Source of the DNA: Ophiodon elongatus
Lineage: Eukaryota; Chordata; Actinopteri; Perciformes; Hexagrammidae
Reading direction: 5' to 3'
DNA: 64,000 nucleotides
NCBI GenBank assembly: GCA_016806645.1
Contig: JACSYO010000471.1
Span: 1,576,501-1,640,500, forward strand
The notes below the pieces were generated by a model. It was not told the origin of the DNA. It ran no database searches and worked only from the letters and a program-made list of their open reading frames with translations. The translations under genes and the position numbers were made by a program. Shown here in pieces: positions 1-8,791 of this stretch. Numbering within the stretch: position 1 is the first letter of the stretch; each line of letters starts with the position of its first letter.

Positions 1-264
1 CATCACCCGCCTTCCAGAGTGCAGGTAAGGAGCAGAGTCTGAGTATCTCCAGTGCACCATTGCATACATGCAGAGAGTGCATATGTCTAGTTCCTTTCTC
101 CTTATGTGTTTGTAGATGTTCATCTGGCTGGGCGGGGCATCGCTGTGAGTCCGTAGCCACCAGTGACAGTGCCTCAGGTTCAGGTGGACGTAAGTCGACA
201 CTTCTACTATGACATCAATAATAGAAGTTCATTGACTGTGATACAATTTTCCATGCGCTATTCT

Positions 265-315
<51 letters not shown>

Positions 316-1756
316 GAACAGCCTCCATAGTGATCCCTGTGCTGCTGCTGTTGCTGCTGGTTCTGCTGGCTGCAGGAGCATTGGTCTGGTATAGAAGAAG
401 GATGAGAGGGTGGGTAACACTCTCATTTTAAAACAAGAGCCAGTTGAGACCTTTTCAACTTTGTGTTCCCTCTATCCTTCCCTCTTTCTTCCTCTTCCCT
501 TCTTTCCTTTCTTCCGTCTACACCTGCCCTCTCCTCTCTGTAATGGCATCTCTTCTGCTCCTCAGGTCTAGCCGGCCCAACAAAACCGGCTCCAGGCGCT
601 TGCGGTAACGGTTGCCAGGGTTTCACATTCCTTCCATACCCTCATTCAGTTCTGCATCCTGATGCTTTCTCTTTCTCTGTCTCTCCTTTACCCATAAGTC
701 TTGGTTGCTGTGCAGTGTTTGGTCCTGTGTTGAATGTCGCGCCATTCTCTCAGATGTTCATGGGAGCTATAGCTCATCCCGCTCCTACAGTATCTCTCCT
801 GTATAATTGCCCTCTTCAGAGCGGCTCAAGGGCAGATCTATTGAAAAGATGCATTGAATAGATCTGTCTATGCACTTGCCAGTGCTGTATATCCGTCATG
901 CTGTTGTCCATCATATTGTGCCATATTGTACTTACTGTGCTGTGCTGTGGTTTGTATTGTGGTAGTATCTCTCACAGTGAGAGATGGACAATGTGACAGC
1001 ATTCTTTCAAACTCAGATTGGAAAATGCAGTGTGAAAAATCCAGCATTTACTTAGAGGTAGATGCCGTAGACAATGCAGACATTCATAGCATGTTTAGGA
1101 GGATTATTTGTGGATTTATTGTGGCTTTAAGAGATAGTCTGTACATTAGCAGTCCTGTATCCAGGTCCTCTGTGTCTGGATCTGTCATGAGCTACATGAA
1201 TGCTGGGTTTGTGTTGGTGCTGTGGCTTAGTTCACTCAGCCTGGATGGTGGTGAGAGCCATGTGATGCCTCTTCCCTCCCTTCATAATGTGGCTGTCTCC
1301 CTGCTTGCACTATTTAGGCTCTTATAACCTTGAAAAAGACACAACGGTTTGACTGTGCCATTCACATTTTGTTTAGGGCCAAGGGCTTCCAGCACCAAAG
1401 GATGACCAATGGGGCCATGAATGTTGAGATAGGAAACCCTGCCTACAAGATCTACGAGGGCGAGCCGGATGACGACGCCGGGGAGCTGCTAGACGCAGAC
1501 TTCACGCTGGACCCAGACAAGGTAGAGAAAAATACCAGGCATGCATATATATCCACAAATGTTGTAGCCTCTGCTCATACTGCATGTATAATATCTAATG
1601 GATGGCCTTTTTCAGCCCACCAACTTCACAAACCCGGTATATGCCACTCTGTACATGGGAGCACACAACAGCCGCAACTCTTTGGCCAGCACAGATGAGA
1701 AGAAGGAGTTGCTATCACGTGGAGATGAGGAGCCCCTTGTGGACCCCCTGATATAG
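1..1756 (+). CDS. lrp1: lrp1, 3'-terminal exons (copy A, continues off the left edge)
   Basis: This is the C-terminal end of LDL receptor-related protein 1, a large endocytic and signalling receptor of the plasma membrane. By conceptual splicing the exons are 1-24 (end of an EGF-like exon), 116-189, 316-409 (transmembrane), optionally 566-604, then 1377-1521 and 1616-1756 with stop TAG at 1754-1756. The transmembrane segment is a Leu/Val-rich run followed by WYRRRMRG. The cytoplasmic tail carries both LRP1 endocytosis signals, NPAYKIYE and NPVYATLY, and ends in DPLI. It closely follows the human LRP1 tail (AKGFQHQRMTNGAMNVEIGN is shared). The N-terminal part of the receptor lies outside the window, so this is probably the end of the complete gene. 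The coding part is identical, as far as I can read, to the second copy at 15,651-17,418. Identification is very secure. Confidence 0.95.
266..313 (+). repeat. (TG)n microsatellite in an lrp1 intron
   Basis: Uninterrupted TG dinucleotides lead directly into the TAG acceptor of the transmembrane exon at 316. The copy B tract (about 15,916-15,970) is 12 bp longer and has a CG interruption. The open frame rich in alternating His and Thr on the other strand is only this repeat. Confidence 0.95.
566..604 (+). other. lrp1: Candidate 39-nt cassette exon in the lrp1 juxtamembrane tail (copy A)
   Basis: A very strong pyrimidine tract and CAG acceptor precede position 566, and a GT donor follows at 605-606 (GTAACG). 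The 39-nt segment has phases that fit between the transmembrane exon and the tail exon. Including it adds 13 residues (SSRPNKTGSRRLR) just after WYRRRMRG and keeps the frame. It is present unchanged at 16,228-16,266. Human LRP1 joins the flanking exons directly, so this is an alternative or lineage-specific exon. Its use is inferred, not shown. Confidence 0.55.
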
Positions 1757-3395
1757 ACTGTCCATTGGCCTGGATCACAATATTCCAAACACACCCCTCT
1801 TCTTGCCTTTTAAAGAAAAACAAATGAAAAAAATCGATAAAAAGTGTGAGAGAAAATTGATAAAAAAAGTGTGAACACTGTATAAAATGTACAAAAATGA
1901 AGGACTACTTTTGTATGTGATTGCAGTATTATATTTTGTTCTTTTGAGATTCCTCTGGTCAAAAATGAATAACATTTTCTATGAGAGATTTTTAATTTAC
2001 ACTTTGTCCCTTACCCTTTACCTAAATAGCCACTACCTCTGTGCAAAATGAAATGGAAACAAGAAAATCTGAAGAAAAGATGCTATCATTGGAGCAATTT
2101 TAATTTTTTATTTTTGTATGAATTGTATAGAAAAGAAAAAAACATTGTTCCATTTCACCAGTGCCAACTGTTTGTTGTTTGTGTTGACTTTGAGCGGGAA
2201 AGGCAAAACTCAAAGTTTTCTAAATCGGTACATATGTTGTCTTGCTGGAGAGTCTTAGCAAGATTGTGTGAGACAGATTTGTGATAGCACCGTTTGTGTA
2301 TAGCACATGGAAAATGTCAATACCAGATGGCAACTAGAATATTTCCACATAATTTCTTCTCAGAGAACAATGTTCATGAAATGATTGTGTTGTCTTCCTT
2401 GCACAGAATTCATATTTTACGGCATAGTGTATACCGTAGGCTTTATACCGTAAGATGTAAAACAGGTATGTTTGTTTTTATCACATTGTATGACAGTTGG
2501 AGCTCATGTGTTGCTGAAGTGAGAGGATGAGAGGTGTTTTTGGTGTGTGATTATGGAGTTGGAGAGTGAGGAAGTTGGTCATGGGTTAAACATTCCAGCC
2601 AGAGTGGTGGGTGGAGATTACAGATGTAAAGAGATGGTAGTTCTCTGTTCATAAGCGTCTTCCTTCACAAGGAAAGGGAGGCTGCAATTAGGGTCAAATT
2701 GAAAGAAAAGATGGGTCTTGTCTTTGTCTTTTATTTCTTCAGTCCATTTTTTTTGTAAAGACCAGATATCGTCCGTCTGGCTTTGTGAGTAGATTTACCT
2801 TTCTACTGTTAGAGGATCAAAGTCTGAACGTTCACGGTTTTGTAATGACTCAAGTCTTAAGTGCATTATGTTCATTTGGTCTTTAGCATTTCTCTGCTCT
2901 TCTTGAGCTCTTTCTAATCTCTCACTCTCCTCTGTGCCCTGCTGCTGCTAATGCTACCATTCTGGTCGCTCTGACACGTCCTTACGCTCAGCCTCTGTTT
3001 CAAAATGCTGCTTTCTGTCAGAAATGTGTCAGCCATATGTTAATGCATGTGAAAAGTAACACCAATCTTTAATGTAACTACAATAACAAGTTTTTATTTT
3101 GCTTACCTGTCAGCAAGTGATATTTTACGCTGTTGTATGTTTTGACTTTAATTGAGAGAGAAGTACAATCATTTTACCTAAAGAACATTTTTGCAAAATC
3201 ATACATGCATTTTCAGAATTGTTTTTGATTAGTCCTTGTTTTTTTTCTAATGAAAAATGACACATAGCTTTTATAGTACACGATGCATGGAGGCTCAGAC
3301 TTTCTTCTGGAAAGAGAATAATGTTTAATTTTTGCTGGAGTACTTTACAAACTAAATAACAGATATTGTTATAAATAAAAATTTAAAAAATTGTA
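1757..3395 (+). other. lrp1: lrp1 3' UTR (copy A) with polyadenylation signal
   Basis: About 1.6 kb of AT-rich, non-coding sequence follows the lrp1 stop. A canonical AATAAA lies at 3374-3379 in a run of A/T, the best candidate for the transcript end. Short open frames here have no recognisable content. The same sequence is repeated from 17,419 with almost no changes. From about 3,400 to 3,838 I see only AT-rich spacer before the convergent dtx3l gene. Confidence 0.6.
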
Positions 3396-3838
3396 CAGAA
3401 AACATGCCAATGTGTTTTGTGTTTTTTTCCCAACATGCTTGCTGATATAGTGATGAATACTATGACTCAATGTGGGTTGGTTTAATCATTTAATAGACAA
3501 ATTGTAAATCAGATTGTGTGTACTGTAGACATAAAGTTCAATTTATGAATGCAAATGTAATTGTTATTCTGTTATAAGTTGAGAAACGTTATCAATCAAC
3601 GAAATAATGCGAAAATCCTTCATCAAAGAAAGTTAAGCTTAATAGGTGAAGATAATACATTCAGCGAAACCATAAACTCTTAAGATGTAAATCTGACACA
3701 CTTCAAAACAACCCCGTACTGATAATATGAAAAATGACAAGAGAAAAAGAGATATATGCATTCTAGTAATTGCTTTACATAATCATCTTATTTTTTTGTG
3801 TGAAAACATCTCTCCTCTGCTACTTTGTATGGAAGTCT

Positions 3839-6455
3839 TCACTCGATGCCTTTAGCCTTCAGCTCCTCTTTGACTCTGCTCAGGTAGCCAGGATCAGGAT
3901 ACCCAAACCTGTGCAAGCAGATTATGTACAAGTGTTAATGCATAACATTGGCAACATTTCAGCAGACTTAACATTAAAAAGAAAGAAGAGATTTTGGCTA
4001 CTGTACCTCTCTGATCCTCCTGTAATGTTGGTCTTGTGGTGAATGTCGTTCCAGGTCACTTGGTTTTCCATCCCAGATGTTACGGATATCCCAACAGTGA
4101 AAATGAGCTTCTGGTCAAATGCTTTCTTCAACAGGTGCAGCACCTCTCGGCCCTCTTGGTTGTCTGGCAGATATGCTGTTCTGTTAATACCAGAAAAGTA
4201 CTTCCCAGGATTTGAATGTTTTTCCTGCAGAAGGAAAAAGAGAAGTAAAAATACCTGACTACCATATTAGAAATAAACTTAAAAGTTACCAAATTGACAA
4301 AATGTCTTAAAATATTTAAATGCAGGCATTTACCGTCTGTGTTCCACTTGGAATATTATAGGATATGGTTATTGTGCCGAAGGCTGAGAATCCAGGGAGG
4401 GATGACGAAGTTCCTTTCCACGTCATTGTCCCATTCGGCTGGTCTCCCTCCACCCGACCAAAGACATCTTTGCAAACAGGACAGATGGGTCCCATGCTTT
4501 GTCTTGATTTTGCCAGGCATTCTTCACAAAATTCATGTTTACACTTGAGCTGTTTCTTTTTGGTAAATTTGTCCATGCATAAAGGACAGTCTTCGTCTGC
4601 TGGGTCGCCTGCTGTTGCTCCACCTCCTGTTGCTCCCCCTCCTGTTGCTCCCCCTCCTGTGGGTGCTTCAGTGTTGTATCCTGATGGTCCAGTCAACCCA
4701 CGTCCACCAGAGGCTCCCTCTGACTGCAAGTCAGTCAACCCACTGGCACCGTTTCGTAGGGTGAAGCTCAAAGGTGATGTGGCAATCTTCTGGTACAGTT
4801 GAAGAAGAGCTCTGACAGCGTTGCTCTCCATTGACGCGTTTCCTCCATATTTTGTGGAGCAAACTTTGACTTTGACTTTTCCCTCACTGGTGGACGAGAT
4901 TTTAACGTCCACACCAAACTTAGTTTTGATCTTAGCTACTTGCTCTCCAAAGGAAGTAGTAATCCGCTTCCAGTGGCTCTCCTCCATGGTTATTCCAGCA
5001 TTGACAAGAGGGTCTTTGATGCTCATGTCAATCTTCGGTGATGTGTCTTGAGACGGCCATGTAGACTCTCCAACCCAAGTTCTGGCATTTGTTGCTCCGG
5101 TAAAGGACTTGCTGAGGAGAGCTTGAATTGGTCTTGGCGCCCACGCGGTGATTTCGTCAGCGGCTCGAGTAATCAAAAGCTTGTTTTCCTTTGTCTGGAC
5201 GATATTCATTGTCTCCTTCCACTCTTCTGCATCAAATTTCTTGAGAGGAATAATTGAGCCATTTGATTCACCCAAGCACTTCTGGACAAGGTTTGTGAAC
5301 TCAGAGAGAGCTTTTGTTGGGCGTCCATCTTTCTGGTCTTCTTGAAATGTCACATTTACTTCTGCCATGATTTTGACTCCATTTTTTTTCTCTATACGTT
5401 GAATTTCCTTCCTGTAGATGTGGGTCACGTACCAGAAATGGTTCACTGGGACAGAACAAGTAACTGCCTCCTCTCCTGCTGTAGAAACTGCACTATGCTG
5501 CACCAGAAGTGGCACTTCCTCCTGAAAAAATACAATGTACTAACTTAGTAAAAAGCCATAAGTTTCAATGTAATTCCTTCCTACAGATTCTCGACAGTAC
5601 ATATGTCATGTTGCTCTGACACAGATGAAGGAGGAAGATGGATTGAAGCTCCCTCTGGTGCTTGTGTCTTAACCTCTCGCGGTGTCAATGAAACAGACGT
5701 TATCTTGACTGTTTTTCCATCTCGCCCCTTCAGTTGTTGTCCATTTAGTTTCTGAAGGTCACTCAGGGCTTAAAAAGAAAACAAACACAAAATCAGTATA
5801 TTTCCCAAAATAATTATAGTAAAAAAATAATTTGAGAAATTTGAAAGATTTTGAAGAAAATAACAATTTGTAACTTTCATACTATACCTGGAGCTGGTTG
5901 AAAACTAATCACAGCACTCCCATCTTCATAGACATTTAACACATTGCAGTCTCCTTGGAATTGCTTGTTGTTGTTGGCCCAACTCTGAAGAATTTTCTCC
6001 AGTTCAACTTTATATTTCTGCTGTTGAAAACCCTCTGACCAGTCGACTGCGAAAGTGATTTGAACTTCTTCTTTGTTCTATTATAAAATCATCAAAGCCA
6101 GAAAACATGTTACGGTGCATTACTGAGCAAGATAGTACAAAATCCTTGATACCATTCAGCCTAAAAGGTCTGGTTTAAAAAAAATACTTTCTCTAGAGAA
6201 TTGTAAAAATAGTAAATACAAAGACTGATTGACTCCAGTGTCACAGTTTAAAAACAGAAAAAAGCTAATTGATTACTTTTTTGTCATATTTTGTTTTTGC
6301 ATGTTCTGTACATGACATTGAGGTCATGTACATGTATATGGTATTGGAGGTAATGTTTTTTTTTTTTTTTTTACTGAACTAAAATTGCTTTAATTACGTT
6401 ACAGTTTTACAGAGCTGCTCACCTCCATGGGCTCCTCTGCGTCACAGCCTGACAT
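3839..6455 (-). CDS. dtx3l: Deltex-family E3 ubiquitin ligase, DTX3L-like (copy A, splice-damaged)
   Basis: RING-plus-Deltex-C-terminal (DTC) ubiquitin ligase. Exons on the minus strand: 6423-6455 (start ATG at 6453-6455), 5888-6077, 5605-5768, 4334-5521, 4007-4224, 3839-3908. The large exon has a C3HC4 RING (CPLCMDKF, CKHEFCEEC, CPVCKDVFG), and the last exons form the DTC domain (TWNDIHHKT, FGYPDPGYL). Spliced canonically it would give 620 residues. Two defects set it apart from copy B. The donor after 5605 reads AT instead of GT (base 5604), and the only nearby GT would add a frameshift and an immediate TGA after about 130 residues, before the RING. A 51-nt exon present in copy B has also been deleted. 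Other frames are open, so this is a recent, possibly dead copy. DTX3L versus another Deltex paralogue is my inference from the N-terminal RRM-like part and the interferon motif. Confidence 0.8.
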
Positions 6456-6741
6456 GTCGAGTCTTCTTCCTTCCGTCTCAGTTAAAACAACCAACAAGTA
6501 TTTATGTTATGCATCAAAACTGTTAAATGGCAGCATTATGTTAAAAATGAATTGTTTCGCTCCACTCCACTTTCCTTTACGGCACGCTAACGCTAAACTT
6601 CGATGGGTTATAAGTTTGCCTTCAATGTTTCTTATTTCCTCAATTTTCCTCCCCACGCTTTGTCACAAACTTTACATCAACTTTTTGAGCATTCATACAG
6701 CACGTAAAATATGAATTTATAACGCATACGAGTCGACTTAC

Positions 6742-6776
6742 CTTCAACTGGCTCTCAACTTAAATCGCAGCTTCTT
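6742..6776 (-). other. dtx3l: Probable non-coding first exon of dtx3l copy A
   Basis: On the minus strand a GTAAGT donor at 6741-6736 follows a short AT-balanced segment that begins near the interferon motif at 6787-6798. This matches a 5' UTR exon spliced to the ATG exon at 6423-6455. The same arrangement is at 22,943-22,977. The exact 5' end is a guess. Confidence 0.4.
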
Positions 6777-6786
6777 CCTGATAAAT

Positions 6787-6798
6787 GAAAGTGAAAGT
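6787..6798 (-). promoter_or_regulatory. Interferon-stimulated response element (ISRE)-like site, copy A
   Basis: GAAAGTGAAAGT matches the GAAANNGAAA core bound by IRF/STAT complexes. It lies next to the presumed dtx3l transcription start. Mammalian DTX3L is interferon-inducible, so the site fits the gene. The site is unchanged in copy B at 22,988-22,999. Confidence 0.6.
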
Positions 6799-7194
6799 AT
6801 TGTAGCTCCGCGAGACGAGACACGTGACGTCACAGTGTAGGCTCCAACACCAGAGCCATTTCACTTGTACTAAGTGAGGTTGTGAGTGTATTGGTTCTGG
6901 GATCAGTTGAAGTTTCCCCATCAGCTGCAGCATTGCATCAGCTATTTCTCCTGGTGTACACACAGCAGACTTAACGGCAAAACAAGACAAAAACACACAC
7001 TCAGAATAACATAACCTCACATATTATCACACAGAGACAAGCAAAACTCCGGACCATTCAGGGAATCGAAATCTTTCATGTAGACCGTTAGAGTCCACGT
7101 GTCCCCAGTTATTGCAAATCATACATCACACAAGAAACAAAACAAGTACAAAAAACAAGTACATGTAAATTCCAGGTCGACACACCCTCCAGAA

Positions 7195-7544
7195 CAGGCC
7201 TGGGCATTGTACGGCCCGCGGGCCACATCCGGCCCGTGGGCTGTCGCCGTCCGGCCCGCCGGGGGGTCAGTGGGAAATTAGGAATAAAACGTAAATAAGT
7301 GTACATGATGCACATTATACAGCTGCATTGCTTTTATTTTGAAGGCGACTGCTGCCGGTTTTTTTTCTCAATTTCCGTACGTTGGTACGTTGGTGAGTGT
7401 GTGCGACCAGCAGCATCACTGCGATGTGGTGAACTGAGTTTACAGGAGATGTGAGTCAGCTGTCAGCCCTCAAACATGAATCAACAGATTGATACAGAGT
7501 GTAGAATTTTTAACTAAACATGGACTTCTAAGTATTTATTTACT
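7195..7544 (+). mobile_element. hAT-type element, left part only (truncated by deletion)
   Basis: The element begins CAGGCCTGGGCA directly after CTCCAGAA (7187-7194) and has a GC-rich CGGCCCGCGGGCC stretch. It is the left end of the element that is complete in copy B (23,396-24,518). In copy A homology stops at about 7,544, where a ~4.9 kb deletion joins it to an esyt1 intron. No transposase is encoded. Confidence 0.65.
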
Positions 7545-8078
7545 GAAAATAGGCTGATGATTAACAACAAGATGTCTTACTTCCAGAAACAAAGATTCCC
7601 TATGACGACGTTATGGTGCATATCAATAATACTTAATGAAAACTGTAGAAAATAAATCAATCCCCTAGATTAATAAATATAATTTCCAGATATTTGTAAA
7701 TATCCCTCCTGTAAATATTTCATAAATCCACTAACATCAAATATCTAGTCTATGTTAATGATTGGCAGCTGCTGGACCCCACTGTGAATGGCTATTGCAT
7801 TTCAGTGCAAAATTACGTGAAGTCGCAGGTGTATCTCTGTAATAATTCTTACTATGCAGATCAATGCACTCAGTATTCTACACTTTTTATCTGAAATACT
7901 TATATAAGTGTGCCCTGCGATGAACTGGCGACCTGTCCAGGGTGTACCCTGCCTTCGCCCGATGTCAGCTGGGATCGGCTCCAGTGTCCCGCGACCCTAA
8001 AAAGGATAAGCGGTTCGGATAATGGATGGATGGATGGACTTATATAAGTGACTGATAAACCAAAATTAAGAAACATAC
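7545..8078. other. Relic esyt1 intron (copy A)
   Basis: Collinear with 28,647-29,031, an intron of the complete esyt1 gene, apart from the small insertion at 7911-8037 and point differences. No coding content. Confidence 0.75.
7911..8037 (+). mobile_element. Short retroelement tail insertion with GGAT repeat end
   Basis: 127 bp starting TGCCCTGCGATGAACTGGCG and ending in repeated GGAT, a widespread 3' tail in fish LINE/SINE families. It is flanked by the 13-bp direct repeat ACTTATATAAGTG (7898-7910 and 8038-8050). Copy B has the empty site at 28,990-29,003. It is therefore a 5'-truncated retrotransposition event, most likely LINE-mobilised. The exact family (RTE or L2-like) is uncertain. Confidence 0.8.
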
Positions 8079-8791
8079 CTGCCAAGGAAGTCATCAGCAT
8101 CTAAATCTTTGTCAAATGCTTCAAACTTGATCTCCTGGACACTGTGCCCACTCAAAACCAGCTGTTAAAAACAAACAAAACACATTTTTGTCCAAAATAC
8201 TGTAAATGCAGTGAAATCCAAACAATATGCAATGCTTAACCTGAGAATACTTCATACCTCATACATTTCCTTCCATGTTGGGTTGAGATTCTCCTTGATG
8301 ACCTGACTTTTAAATGTAACTCCCCCTATGTTGATCTTGACAAAGGGGTCGCTCTTGCCCTTCACCATGCCCCCCATCAGGTTATCCTTGGCAACCAGAT
8401 TCTGGGCCTCCAGCAAGTGAATCATCAGCAGCCCCTGCAGGATGAAGACTGTAAATGTTACAAAACATAAAGCGAGTCACTGAACACACAACATAGTAGC
8501 TTGGTAATGTGAATCTACCATATGTGACTGAAAAACAGGCATTTTTTTTTCTTTTTGTCATAATATGAGAATCATTTCTCTATAAGAAATTCCATCTTTG
8601 TCTATTTGAACATACCCACATGAGTAATACTAAAACCTGTCATTATACTGCCTTTAGGAGCATATTATGCCACTGTAGTAAGTTAAGTCCATGGGAACTT
8701 ACAAGATAGAGGATACTTTTCTAAGTTGTCTAATCTAAATTTGGTTTGTGAGAACTTGTTTTATAAGTAGTAAAGGTCCCGCCCTCACAAC

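Noticed and set aside
229..426. Open frame rich in alternating His and Thr
   Set aside because: Translation of the (TG)n microsatellite on the other strand.
854..1327. 157-codon open frame, repeated at 16,516-16,989
   Set aside because: It lies wholly inside the lrp1 intron before exon 1377, has no family resemblance, and is identical in both copies only because that whole region is.
4600..4670. Short tandem repeat as a possible CRISPR or satellite
   Set aside because: A 15-bp coding repeat giving the GGGAT linker of the dtx3l protein. Copies are few and have no spacers.
5601..5604. U12-type AT-AC intron as an explanation for the dtx3l copy A donor
   Set aside because: The donor ATATGT lacks the U12 consensus (ATATCC), the acceptor is a normal CAG, and copy B has GTATGT at the same place.
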